A stretch of 58,000 nt of DNA, taken from the NCBI GenBank assembly GCA_014529385.2, contig CM043958.1, forward strand, positions 139,638,398 through 139,696,397, written 5' to 3'. The stretch is from Adiantum capillus-veneris. Its lineage: Eukaryota; Streptophyta; Polypodiopsida; Polypodiales; Pteridaceae. The stretch's first letter is position 1. Every line of letters begins with the position of its first letter. Shown piece after piece: positions 25,191 to 35,845 of the stretch. The translations under genes were made by a program, and so were the position numbers. A model generated the notes under the pieces. The model did no database searches and was not told the origin of the DNA. It worked only from the letters and a program-made list of their open reading frames with translations.

Positions 25191-26690
25191 AAAGTAGAGC
25201 AAGATGCTCTAATTCTCTCATTAGACAATGTGTCTAATTCCTGGATAGTAGATTCCGGGGCTTCATTCCACGAGACACCACACAAGCAACATTTCCAAGA
25301 TTATACGAAAACTAATTTTGGGTATATATACTTGGGAGATGATGAAGCTTGTGAAATTGACAGCAAAGGTACAGTTTGTGTCAAAACTGCTAATAGAAAT
25401 GAATGGAAGCTTAAAGATGTTAGGCATGTTCGTTCTCTTCGCAACAATTTGATCTCTACAGGACAATTGGACGATGAAGGTCACAACATTACATTTGGAA
25501 GAAAATGGTGGAAGATCTCAAAGGGATCTTTGGTGGTTGCCAAATGAGAAAAGGTTGATACACTTTACTTGTGTACTATTAGCATGCAACCTTCAGCTTG
25601 TACAGCAACTACATAAGTCAACAGTGCGGTGTGGCACTATCGGCTTGGGCATATGAGTGCCAAAGCAATGCAAATCCTTCTAACAAAGAAGCTTCTACCA
25701 GGTTTGAAAGAATTGAACTTAGAGTTCTGTGAAGATTGTGTTTATGGTAAACAAAAGAGGATAAAAATTCAAAAGTCTGGAAATGAAATAAAAAATATTA
25801 ACCTTGAGTTGGTTCATTCTGACGTTTGGGGTTCTGCAAATACACCATCACTTGGTGGCTCATTGTACTATGTAACATTGATAGATTATGTCACTAGGAA
25901 AACATGGGTTTATGTAATGAAGAATAAGTCCGATGTGTTTTCCATATTTCAAAGGTGGAAAGCCTTTGTGGAGAATGAAACAGGTACTAAGGTTAAATGC
26001 CTCAGATACAACAATGGAGGTGAATATTATAGCCAAGCTTTTGAAAGATTTTGTGCTAGCAATGGCATTCAAAGGCAAAAGACAACCCCAAGGACACCTC
26101 AACAAAATGGCATTTTTGAAAGGATGAACAGAACAATCATGGAACGAGCATGAAGCGTGCGGCTACGTGCAAGCGTGCCGCTTGAGCTTTGGGGGGAAGC
26201 AGTAAGTTCATTTGTGTGCTTAATCAACCGGTCACCCTTAACGGCATTGGATGGGGGAGCTCCATAAGAGGCATGGACAAGAAAACCGGTGAAATATGCA
26301 TTTCTCAAGGTGTTTGGGTGTGAGGCTTTCATGCACATAGATAGAAGCCTAAGATCAAAGCTAGATGCAAAGTCCAATAAGTGTTTCTTCATTGGCTATG
26401 GAGAAGGTGACTTTGGGTATCGCCTATGGAATCCTGAAGATGGTAAAATTTTTAGGAGTAGGGATGTAATTTTTAATGAACAAAATATGTACAAAAGGTA
26501 CTTAGAAAGAAAACAAACAAAAGAAACAAGTGATGAGTACATGGAGCTTGAGGACGACGAAGACGCAAGGAGTGAAAACGTGACAATGTGCAACAACGTC
26601 AACCAAATGAGGAGCCTCAACATATTCCCCAAAGATCTACAAGAGCAAGTAGACCCCCAGAAAGGTTCGTTCCTCCCTTCAACCATCTCT
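25191..26690 (+). pseudogene. E4: protease and integrase
   Basis: The protease active site is WIVDSGASFHETP near 25236. The GAG-pre-integrase HHCC module follows (WHYRLGHMS, then CEDCVYGKQ), then the integrase core: ELVHSDVWG (first Asp), LRYNNGGEY where the second catalytic Asp has become Asn, and NGIFERMNRT (Glu). A TGA at 26151 and frame changes follow; the C-terminal part (VFGCEAFMHI, NKCFFIGYGE) ends near 26600. The D-to-N change alone would inactivate it. Confidence 0.85.
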
Positions 26691-28237
26691 TGATCTCGGA
26701 TTCTACAGAGCCGGAATCATACAAAGAAGCTATGCATCATGAATCTAAAGAAGAATGGATGAAGAGCATGCAAGTGGACATGGACTCAAACATGGGAGTT
26801 GGTTGAGTTGCCTAAAGGTAAGGAGGCACTACATAACAAATGGGTGTATAAGTTGAAGGAAAAAGAAGGTGGAAAGAAAAGGTACAAGTCTAGGCTTGTG
26901 GTAACAGGGTTTTCTCACAAGAAAGGTATCGACTTCAATGAAATATTTTCTTTTCATAAAAATGAACTCAATTAGACTTGTCTTAAGCCTTGTGGCTGCT
27001 CATGATTTAAATTTTGAGCAAATGGATGTAAATACGGCATTCCCTAAGGGTAACTTAGAGGAGGAAATTTACATGCTTCAACCAAAGAGGTATGAAGTAA
27101 AAGGTAAGGAGAAAATGGTTTGCATATTAAATAAGAGCTTGTATGGTTTAAAGCAAGCATTAAGACAATGGTACTTGAAGTTTGATCGATGGATGCTGGA
27201 TCATGGATTCACAAGATGCAACTCAGATCACTGCATCTACACAAAGAATTTGGGAGATGGAAAGTGCATCATCCTAATGTTGTATGTTGATGACACGATG
27301 ATTGCAAGTCCTAGCATGCAAGACATCAAAGACCTAAAAGAGGAGCTGTCTCAATCTTTTTCAATGAAAGATTTAGGTGCTACAAAGAGGATACTTGGTA
27401 TGAAGATATCAAAGGACATGACGAAGAAGACAATAAAGCTATCTCAAGAGATCAAGAAGGTACTTGAAAGGTTTGCAATGCAAAATGCAAAAACGGTTTC
27501 TACACCTTTGGCTGGTCAGTTTGAACTAACCAAGGATATGTGTCCAAAGACACAAGAGGAGATAGCCTATATGTCTAAAGTTCCATATGCTGCAGCAGTA
27601 GGTTCTCTAATATGCTATGGTCTGGACAAGACCAGACATTGCACATGCAGTGGGAGTTGTAAGTAGGTTCATGGACAACCCACGCAAAGAGAACTAGAAA
27701 GCTGTGCAGTGGATACTTAGGTATCTAAAAGGGATAGCAACAAATGCTTTGTATTTTAGAGGAACTGATATTTTTCTAGAAGGGTATGCTGATGCAGATA
27801 TGGCAGGTGACAAAGATACTCAAAGGAGCACTATTGGCTATGTCTTCACGGTTGGAGGCACAACAATAAGTTGGGCTTCAAAGCTGCAGAAAGTGGTCTC
27901 ACTTTATACCACGGAAGCCGACTTTGTAGCAATGACGGAGGAAAGCAAAGAAAGCCTGTGGCTTCACAGATTCTTAGAAGAGATTGGATTCAAACAAGAC
28001 AATTGTGTCTTGTACAGTGATAGGCAAAGCGCTATCCATATTGCAAATAACTCACCCTTTTATTCAAGGATAAAGCACATTGAGGTGAGATATCACTTCG
28101 TACGCACTCTTTTGGAAGAAGGACAACTAAAGCTAGAAAAGGTGCATACAAGTGAAAATCCTGTAGACATGTTTACAAAGGTGGTCAACAAGGAGAAGTT
28201 GAGGTTTTGCTTATCTTCAATTGGCATTCAAGGATGA
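26691..28237 (+). pseudogene. E4: reverse transcriptase and RNase H
   Basis: RT blocks: PKGKEALHNKWVYK-type entry near 26810, QMDVNTAFPKGNLEEEIYM, KSLYGLKQALRQWY and the catalytic LYVDDTMIA near 27280. After a frame change near 27660 RNase H follows (GYADADMAGDKDTQRSTIGY, SWASKLQ, TEADFVAMTE, HIEVRYHFVR) and ends with IGIQG and a TGA at 28235. Order and motifs are typical Ty1/copia. Confidence 0.88.
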
Positions 28238-28540
28238 GAAGCCAGGATGGAAAGCAGTCATAGGTTTGGTTTGGATAGCCGAAGCGCTATCCATATTGCA
28301 AATAACTCAGCCTTTTATTCAAGGATAAAGCACATTGAGGTGAGATATCACTTCGTACGCACTCTTTTGGAAGAAGGACAACTAAAGCTAGAAAATGTGC
28401 ATACAAGTGAAAATCCTGTAGACATGTTTTCAAAGGTGGTCAACAAGGAGAAGTTGAGGTTTTGCTTATCTTCAATTGGCATTCAAGGATGAGAAGCCAT
28501 GATGGAAAGCAGTCATAGGTTTGGTTTGGAGATCAGTCTC
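28028..28540 (+). repeat. 255-bp tandem duplication at the E4 RNase H end
   Basis: The segment starting AGCGCTATCCATATTG at 28028 recurs at 28283 with few differences, duplicating the RNase H C-terminus, its stop and part of the 3' UTR. The second copy runs up to the polypurine tract. Confidence 0.92.
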
Positions 28541-28552
28541 AAAGTGGGAGAT
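28525..28552 (+). other. E4 hairpin and polypurine tract
   Basis: TTTGGAGA and TCTCAAA pair around a TCAG loop with one bulged G (28525-28543). They overlap the start of the purine tract AAAGTGGGAGAT that ends at the 3' LTR. Confidence 0.65.
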
Positions 28553-28681
28553 TGTTAAGTATGGAGCCTCATTTACCCCTAATGCACATTTGTAAGGCCC
28601 CCGTTATGAGGAGAACGCCATCATGTGTGAAGAAAAATCACTCGCCGGAAATAAAAATCACTCGCCGAAAACCACGCCCCT
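28553..28681 (+). repeat. E4 3' LTR, truncated by E5
   Basis: Begins TGTTAAGTATGG and matches the 5' LTR for about 124 bp with small indels. It stops at 28681, where E5 begins; the remaining 600 bp or so are not found in the window. Confidence 0.85.
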
Positions 28682-29613
28682 TGTTGGACAGATATGCCGC
28701 GAAGGACGTCAGCACAACGAGAACTCACCTAACAAGATTTGTCAGCTAAGGACGAAGCTCGACCCGCAGGCGCGTGGAAGCAAGTGTAAGGTGTCAACCT
28801 ACACTCGACCGACTCCTAACTAATTCCTACAGAGGTCTCTACCAATTGTTTAAGTCACAGCCTTCAAGAGTGCATAAGAGGAAACTTTCTACAATGCTGT
28901 CTAGAGACGAACACCCATCAAACAATCTCGAAACACCATAGAACTTGAAGGAGACCCTACTAATACCAATAGGTCGCTCTCCCTAAGGTCTACGAACCAA
29001 AACCCCAACCCAAAACACCCGGTGCAAAATCACGTAAGATGTCTGGCCGAAATTTACAGGTCTTCGTTTCCAAAATCTAAAGTGCCCAATGTGTAGCTCT
29101 ACTCAATGTGAACGCGTGGATATGCTGCAATGCAAAATCGGAAAACGTATGCTCACCGAATCCAGATGAAGCTCGTAGAAGGAGCTCACAAAACCGGACC
29201 GTACACGCGCAATGTAGGTATTGGTGTGTAGCTCTCGTCGGGGGCAATACACTGCACTTCTCCGCACTCGATTCCGACCACTGCTGCACACGTAACGTCA
29301 AGATGAAGCTCACACTCTCTCTCGTACACAATACGCTCACTCGCAGACTTCAGAACTTGTTTTTAAAAATGACAAAAGGTTTTTTCATTAAGGTCAAAAA
29401 GTGGTATAAATACCTTACAATTCTCAAACCCTAAAGTTCCAAAATCAACCATCTACTCAATCTAACTATCAAAACTGGGATACAATTTGGAAACTTCTGT
29501 AAGCCCCAATATTTACAAGGTGAAAAATCGGGTTTCCTCAATAAATGAATAATTACAAAAAATGATAATCTTCCGAGTAGTTAGTTTCTATGGGGTGTTT
29601 CCAGCTTCTAACA
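28682..29613 (-). repeat. E5 3' LTR (copy 1)
   Basis: 932 bp on the minus strand, beginning TGTTAGAAGC after the polypurine tract and ending CCAACA. It matches 57227-58000 (plus) over the available 774 bp. A TATA-like TATTTATA occurs on the minus strand near 29405. Flanked on the left by E4 LTR sequence ending CCCCT. Confidence 0.85.
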
Positions 29614-29649
29614 CCCCTCCCCCTCCTTGCTCATGTCGTCCCCGACATG
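29614..29649 (-). other. E5 polypurine tract and hairpin (copy 1)
   Basis: On the minus strand: CATGTCG, loop GGGA, CGACATG (29649-29632), three bases, then the purine run AAGGAGGGGGAGGGG ending at the LTR. Identical hairpin in copy 2 at 57192-57209. Confidence 0.85.
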
Positions 29650-29792
29650 TCCACTGATCTGCTTCTTCATCGTATGGTTTCGCGCATCTTGATCAATGAT
29701 TCGTATCTTGCATGTAGATTCATCATTGTTGGGCCGAAAATATCGGCGTTTATTGTGAAGAAGCCGGTGTAGAACACTTCTTCAAAGGCCTG
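29650..29792 (-). pseudogene. E5 ORF, C-terminal end (copy 1)
   Basis: Last part of the E5 protein, matching the end of copy 2 (residues such as INTDIFGPTMMNL and SLIKMRE). Separated from the rest by E6: the GCCTG at 29788-29792 is the left target duplication of E6. Function not recognised. Confidence 0.7.
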
Positions 29793-30113
29793 TGTTGAGA
29801 TGTCGAGCTCTACATCTTGAGCTGGCATCCACTACGGGTCTTGGCCGCTTATGGCATTTACTCACTGGCACGTTAGGTGACCGACACGGAGGATCTCTGC
29901 CAGTGATTCTACAGTTGGACTATACTTATAGTGCCAGCCTAGTACACTTCTAGCGAGTTCACACTTAGTGACCGCATGTACATATGTGCTACTTTTCAGT
30001 TTTAGCACTTAGTCATCTTGTACTCTCTTTTCTGTAAGAAGAAGAAGAAGCTTTCCATCTCTGTGTGCTGTGTGCTTGTCTTGTGTAGCTCTCTTGCATC
30101 CTCATTCTTTACA
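29793..30113 (+). repeat. E6 5' LTR
   Basis: 321 bp, beginning TGTTGAGATG and ending CTTTACA, directly followed by the primer site. A GAAGAAGAAGAAG stretch lies in the U5-side half. Confidence 0.93.
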
Positions 30114-30125
30114 TGGTATCAGAGC
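30114..30125 (+). other. E6 primer-binding site
   Basis: TGGTATCAGAGC immediately after the LTR, complementary to plant initiator tRNA-Met. Confidence 0.94.
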
Positions 30126-30362
30126 CTGGTGCAGGCAAGAGAGGCTAAGAGAGCAAGAGCATCACAATCCCTTCGTTCGCAATCCACGACCAGATCTCCA
30201 AAGTGCAGTACACAGAGATTTACTGTACAAGTACAGTGGTTGTATGTATGCTTGATTGTGGACACTCGTTGAGTGTAGAAAGCATTACAGGTACCACGAT
30301 AGTAGGTTCAGCAGATTTGTAGGTTTTTGCAGATTGTAGCTATTATGTCTTAGTGCTTCAAG

Positions 30363-31381
30363 ATGTCTGACGGTTTCAGTCAGATTGTTACTGAGAAGCT
30401 TGAGAAAAATAACTACCCTGCATGGAAGTTTAGAATAACAAATTTCCTAAAAGGAAAAGGTTATTGGGACTATGTAGAAGGAGACAATGAAAAGGAACCA
30501 GAGATTCCCGAGGAAAATGCTACAGCAGAACAAAGAAAAGCTTTGAGGGACTGGCAACAAGACCAGAGCAAAGTGATGTATTGGCTTTCTATGAGCATCA
30601 CAGATGGCATGATGGGCTATCTACAGGATGCTGAAACCCCTGCCATTGCATGGAAAAACTTAGGCAGAGTGTTCGAGGTGAACACCAAGGCCAGGAAGCT
30701 TCAACTAAAGTTGGAGCTAAATCAGGTTAAGAGGAATAACCTCTCCATCAATGATAATACTTGAAGATCAAGAGTATCATTGAGGCTCTTGGATCTATTA
30801 AAGTCTCAGTGGAAGACGATGACATTGTCCGTGCATGCTTGGATGGCCTAGGAGATGAGTATGTACATTTCAGGTCTTCCATGAATACAAGAGACGACAT
30901 CCCCGTGTTCCAAGATTTGATTTCTATGCTTATTCTTGAGGAGAAGAACCTTGACACATCTTCTTCTCATGGCAGAAATAATTCTGAACAGGCCTTCTAT
31001 TCTAACTCCAAGAGAGGTAGAGGTAGAGGTCATGGTCGAGGCCCAAGTGGTTGCAGGGGCCAATTTCGAGAAGGTCAATCAAATCAAAACAATACAGGTG
31101 GCAGGGGAAACCAGTCTCAAGGCAGGGGGAGTCAAAGAGGTCATGGTGCAGGATCAAGTAGACAGCAACATACTGCAGATAACAGAGAATGTTGGACTTG
31201 TGGTGAAAGAGGTCACATGTCACGTGACTGTCCAAAGGGAAAAGCAAGTGGAAAGAGAGAACAGGGCAACTATGCATCTACTAGCAGAGATGCAGATGAC
31301 AATAAAAACGAGCGCATGTTTGTTATGCAGCATGTAATGAATACAATGACTGCAGAGAATTCCACCCAAGATGATGTTTAG
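30363..31381 (+). pseudogene. E6: copia gag
   Basis: ATG at 30363 (MSDGFSQIVTEKLEKNNYPAW) opens a copia gag: the WKFRITNFL and YWDYVEG blocks, then a one-base deletion near 30752 that shifts the frame to KIKSIIEALGSI at 30764. A Gly/Arg-rich stretch and the CCHC knuckle CWTCGERGHMSRDC (about 31191-31231) follow, ending at TAG 31379. The break sits inside a conserved block, so it is a mutation rather than a programmed shift. Confidence 0.88.
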
Positions 31382-32386
31382 TATGTGGATTTAGGTGCCT
31401 CTAATCACATGACGTCTTGTGGAGAGTGGTTTAGAGATATACACAAACCAGATGTGTCAGGCTATGTGCAGACAGGAGATGACACAGCTCACCCCATTGC
31501 TCATGTAGGGGACATACCTCTAAATACGAAGAGTGGGAAATCAAAGTACTTAGCAGATGTACTTCATGTCCCAAACATTACAAAGAATCTTGTTTCTGTT
31601 GGACAAATGGTTGAGCAGGGTTTGTAGGTTCGCTTCAATCCCAATGGCTGTTATGTAGAGTATTTCCAGAATGGCTGTAAGCTGATCACAGAGGGAAAAT
31701 GTGTGGGCAGAATGTTTACGCTGAATGTAGACATGCCTGAGGTAAAAGCTGCATTATTTGCACAGGGCACAGGTGTTGTGGCTGATGTTGACATTTGGCA
31801 CAAACGCATTGGCCATGTCAATGAGCAGAGATTGCGCAGCATGCAATCAAAACAGATTGTAAAAGGTTTGCCCAAATTCAAGGTCGATGGTATGCATAAA
31901 GTGTGTGCAGCATGCCAGTTTGGAAAACTGTCAAAGGGCTCATTTCCACATGAGCGCAATGTATGTAAAAAGCCACTTGAGGTGGTGCACACAGATGTTT
32001 GGGGTCCAACCGATACTGTAAGTATACATGGTTGCAGGTATTATGTCTCTTTCATTGATGACCATACAAGGAAAGTATGGCTCTACTTCATGCGTAACAA
32101 AAGTGAAGTGTTTGGTCACTTTCAAGACTTCAAAGTCATGATTGAGAAGGAGACAGATATGCAAATCAAGACATTGAGGTCAGATGGAGGGGGAGAGTAC
32201 TTCTCAAATGATTTTTCAGATTTTCTGCGAATGCATGGTATACGCAGGCAGTTTACATGCAGATATACTCCACAGCAGAATGGGGTCGCAGAAAGGAAAA
32301 ACAGGCACATTGCAGAGGTTGCACGTGCATTGATGAATGAGAAGAACATGCCTCATCATTTCTAGGCTGAAGCTGTAAATACAGCT
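31382..32386 (+). pseudogene. E6: protease and integrase
   Basis: The protease active site at 31385 reads YVDLGASNHMT; the usual D-S-G has become D-L-G. The HHCC module (IWHKRIGHVN, then CAACQFGK) and integrase core follow with VVHTDVWG, LRSDGGGEY and NGVAERKNR, so the DDE residues are intact. Premature stops: 31379, 31625 and 32363 (TAG where FW is expected). It continues in the same frame into RT. Confidence 0.88.
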
Positions 32387-33828
32387 GTGTACATTATGAA
32401 CAGGACACCTACAGCTGCGGTGCATGATGTAACACCTGAGGAAAAGTTTACACGTAGAAAGCCTGATTTGGCACACTTGAAAGTGTTTGGCTGCATAGCT
32501 TACGTGCGTGTACCAGATGAGTTGCGTAGGAAATTGGATCCTAAAGCAGAGAAATGTATTCTTGTGGGATATTCCCTTGAACAAAAGGGGTACAGGTGCT
32601 ACAATCCTACTACACGAGAATTACGAGTGAGCAGAGATGTAGTCTTTGATGAGATGAGCAGCTGGTACAGTAATGCACATGGCACTATTGGGGCTGATGT
32701 AAAAGATGATGTGGTTGTACAAAATGTGAGGCCACAGTCACAGGTTTTGAGTGGACCACAAGAGTCCTCTTCTTGTGGCTCTGTTGAGAAGCCATGGAAT
32801 GGTAGACTACGTACGCAGGTTGCTCTACCAGCAGGTACAGGGAATGTATCACGAAAAGGAAAGGAAAAGGTTGATGAACCTCCCTTTATGGCTGATGCAT
32901 CATCAGGTTTTTTACATATAGACATGGATTCAGATGGTTATGAACAAAGTCTTGATGAGGAATTTGGACTTCCGGCTATCAGGACACCTGGTGTAAGGAA
33001 AGTACAAGAAGATGCTAGAGGGCAAAGGAGTGATCCAGGACCGCGCAGATCTAAGAGAGTCAGAAATCCAGTTCAAAAATTGACTTATGATGGGTATCTA
33101 GCGCATCACCAAGCCTACATGGCTAAGGTGATACAGGATGTGGAGCCCACATGTTTTGAGGATGCAGTTGGAAATGTGCATTGGGATGATGCAATGAATG
33201 AAGAGATGGCTGCATTGGAAGCAAACAACACATGGGAGTTGGTGCCATTTCCAAGTGGCAAGAAAGCTATTGGCTGTAAATGGGTGTATAAAACTAAGCA
33301 TAAGGCTGATGGTAACATTGAGCGTCACAAGGCAAGGCTGGTCGCAAAGGGTTATGCACAGACGTATGGCATAGACTATGAGGAGACCTTTGCTCCAGTG
33401 GCAAAGATGACGACTGTGAGAGCTGTCATAGCAGTGGCTGCATATAGAGGATGGATTATGCATCAAATGGATGTAAAGAATGCCTTCTTGAATGGTGAGT
33501 TGCAAGAGGAAGTGTATATGGATCAGCCACCTGGTTATGTCGATCCAGGTTACCCAGATTATGTATGCAGACTTCTCAAAGCTTTGTATGGTTTGAGCAG
33601 GGCTCTAGAGCATGGTATGACAGGATTGCCAAGTTTCTTGTCAGTATTGGGTTTAGGAGAGCTCATGCTGATCATTCACTCTATGTACGTGAGAGTGATG
33701 TGGGGATTGTGGTCATTACCATATATGTAGATGACCTTATTATTGTGGGTGACAATGCTATGGAGATTGACCATGTGAAGGGTCTTCTCAAACAGGAGTT
33801 TGAAATGAAAGATTTGAGCAAGTGTTGG
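32387..33828 (+). pseudogene. E6: integrase C-terminus and reverse transcriptase
   Basis: The frame from 32387 covers the integrase tail ([20 protein letters not shown]), an acidic linker, and [60 protein letters not shown]. Near 33590 the frame shifts inside the ALYGL block; the remainder ([19 protein letters not shown] with the catalytic YVDD, FEMKDLS) lies in another frame to about 33828. Confidence 0.87.
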
Positions 33829-33915
33829 CGGGTGACATCGACTTGGTCTACGTCAGCACAGAGGAGCAGATAGCGGATATCTTTACCAAGGCCCGCGGAG
33901 CTGAGAAGCTTTGAC
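33829..33915 (+). pseudogene. E6: RNase H relic
   Basis: Immediately after the RT segment ending MKDLS the sequence jumps to the last RNase H block (DLVYVSTEEQIADIFTKA), so the RT connection and most of RNase H are deleted. The stop TGA lies near 33913. Confidence 0.8.
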
Positions 33916-33944
33916 GTTTCCGGACTATGCTTGGACTCTGCGAC

Positions 33945-33987
33945 ATGTAGAGCTCGAGGGGGAGTGTTGAGATGTCGAGCTCTACAT
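33945..33987 (+). other. E6 polypurine tract inside an inverted repeat
   Basis: Arms ATGTAGAGCTCGA (33945-33957) and TCGAGCTCTACAT (33975-33987), 13 bp perfect. The 17-nt loop holds the purine tract GGGGGAG and the first bases of the 3' LTR. Confidence 0.88.
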
Positions 33988-34285
33988 CTTGAGCTGGCAT
34001 CCACTACGGGTCTTGGCCGCTTACGGCATTTACTCACTGGGGTATTAGGTGACCGACACGGAGGATCTCTGCCAGTGATTCTATAGCTGGACTACACTTA
34101 TAGTGCCAGCCTAGTATGCTTCTAGCGAGTTCACACTTAGTGACCGCATGTACATATGTGCTACTTTTCAGTTTTAGCACTTAGTCATCTTGTACTCTCT
34201 TTTCTGTAAGAAGAAGAAGAAGCTTTCCATCTCTGTGTGCTTTGTGCTTGTCTTGTGTAGCTCTCTTGCATCCTCATTCTTTACA
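33965..34285 (+). repeat. E6 3' LTR
   Basis: 321 bp partner of 29793-30113, ending TTTACA and followed by the target duplication GCCTG. Confidence 0.93.
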
Positions 34286-35565
34286 GCCTGGAGGTGATAG
34301 GATGGTAGAAACATTATCCTTTGATACAACGCATGTATCACCTCCTTGGAAGGCTGACCAGATAGATCATAGACACATTTGTAAGTATCTTGGAAGAAGA
34401 AGATACTGTCTGTCACCTAACCATGCTTGAATGTCTCAAATACTGCTAAAAGAGTTTTGCAGATTTTCTTCATCATGATGCACGTAAGGTGAGGTGATCC
34501 AGTGAACAATTTGATGGCACCCGTTAGGGTTTTCACCATGTATTGGACACTTATTCTCTCACCTGCCTTCAAGCCTGACAGCTTAGGATCATTTAGCAAG
34601 TGGGTTGGCTCCATTGTAATATCTCCTGGGCCTTCCACGTCCTGATCCTTGGTAGAGGACAAAAGCTGAGGTTGTCTCTGATGTTTTTCGGTGCCTCTAC
34701 CAAATGGATTAGGTATTGTGGGTACTTTGTCAGCCAGGCCTTCCTCCATTTTGGGTGAGAGTCAACTATTAGCCTGACCCCTTCTGGTTGGGAGACATCT
34801 GCGTTGTAGAGTCGCACTGTAGGCTCTTCTCTAATCCTCTTATTGATGGTGGCAGCTTCATACTTCATCAAAGGATATGTGAGAGAGGGTTGAAGCCATT
34901 CGCACCTGAGGTTGCTGGTGTCGATCTTCTGGATAGTCATGGATTTGAAAAACCTCTTCTCCCATTCGAGGGCTTCCTTAGCCGTCTCTCTGATTTCCAC
35001 CTCTATTGCTTTACGCAGCTTTTCCTCCTCTTCCTGTGTCAGATCTTGTGGCTCTTGAGAGGACCCTTCTAGGATTTCCTCTGGCATAGGTGTGTCCACC
35101 GGATGTGCCACATTTTCTAAATCTATGCCTTCATTGGCCGCTGGCCCTGTGCCCTCTTGCTCTCCGGCTTGCTGTCCTCTCAGCTCCTCAATCTGCTTTA
35201 GGAGTTTTTGTTTTTCTGTTTCAGCTTCTTTGCCCATATTCACGAGGAGGTCGTTCAATTCGGCCTTTATCTTCTCCGCCTCCTCGAGATTTCTTTTGAT
35301 ACTTTCTAATTCTTCTTGCATGGCTTTTTGGTTTTCTTCCAGTTGTGTTTGCATAAAAATTGACCCTTCTGCCATCATCAATCGTTGCTTTTTCTCTAGA
35401 GTCAGCTCCTTCTGAAGTTCTTGCATCTGTTCTTCATAAAGTTGGCTTTCCGTAGTGATGTGAGTCGAGCTAGTAGCTCTGACTCTGGCAGGAGATGCCC
35501 GCAGCCTCTGGATGGTTTGATCTTTCACTTTGAGCTCGTCCTTGAGCTCAAGGACCTCATCCTGG
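34286..35565 (-). pseudogene. E5 ORF, middle-to-C-terminal part (copy 1)
   Basis: Minus-strand coding sequence from the E7 boundary (DEVLELKDELKVKDQTIQRL at 35573 and below) through a long coiled coil, an acidic linker (EEILEGSSQEPQDL) and the globular C-terminal domain (WRKAWLTKYPQYLIHLVEA, LSFCPLPRIRTWKAQEIL, MKKICKTLLAVFETF, FFQDTYKCVYDLSGQ). It matches 55780-57050 of copy 2. Frameshifts occur near 34590 and 34420. The open frame reaching 35654 extends artificially into the E7 LTR. Confidence 0.75.
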
Positions 35566-35774
35566 TGACGGGAGAAAAGCAACCCCGAACCCCCGACGGC
35601 CTCTAAAACACCGGGGACCGAATGGCGCGCCTCGAGCCTATCATAGTAAAGCAAACAGGGGGCACCACCTAGCTTCAGCGGCTAGGACGCAAACAACACA
35701 CCACCATAACAAAGTTTTTATCCAAGAGAGATGGATTCTTGGGAGTAATGATGAAGAGGAAAGCGAATGAGATC

Positions 35775-35845
<71 letters not shown>

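Larger units (their letters stand above)
23569..28681 (+). mobile_element. E4: Ty1/copia retrotransposon inserted in E2 integrase
   Basis: Order LTR, initiator-Met primer site, gag, protease, integrase, RT, RNase H, polypurine tract, partial 3' LTR, with integrase before RT as in copia. The left flank is TTATG; the right target copy is not visible because the 3' LTR is cut at 28681 by E5. Many stops and frameshifts show it is dead, and a 255-bp tandem duplication lies near its 3' end. Confidence 0.9.
29793..34285 (+). mobile_element. E6: Ty1/copia retrotransposon inserted in E5
   Basis: 4493 bp with two 321-bp LTRs (TGTTGAG...TTTACA), a perfect 5-bp target duplication GCCTG (29788-29792 and 34286-34290), initiator-Met primer site, gag, protease, integrase and RT, but almost all of RNase H deleted. 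The host E5 sequence joins cleanly when E6 is removed, as copy 2 at about 57045-57055 shows. LTRs differ at about a dozen sites by eye. Confidence 0.94.

Noticed and set aside
30740-30770. Programmed frameshift in E6 gag
   Set aside because: The break falls inside a conserved gag block and is explained by one missing T; no slippery heptamer is evident.
34593-35654. 353-codon minus-strand frame as a single gene
   Set aside because: It crosses the E7 LTR boundary at 35566; only the part below 35565 is E5 coding sequence.
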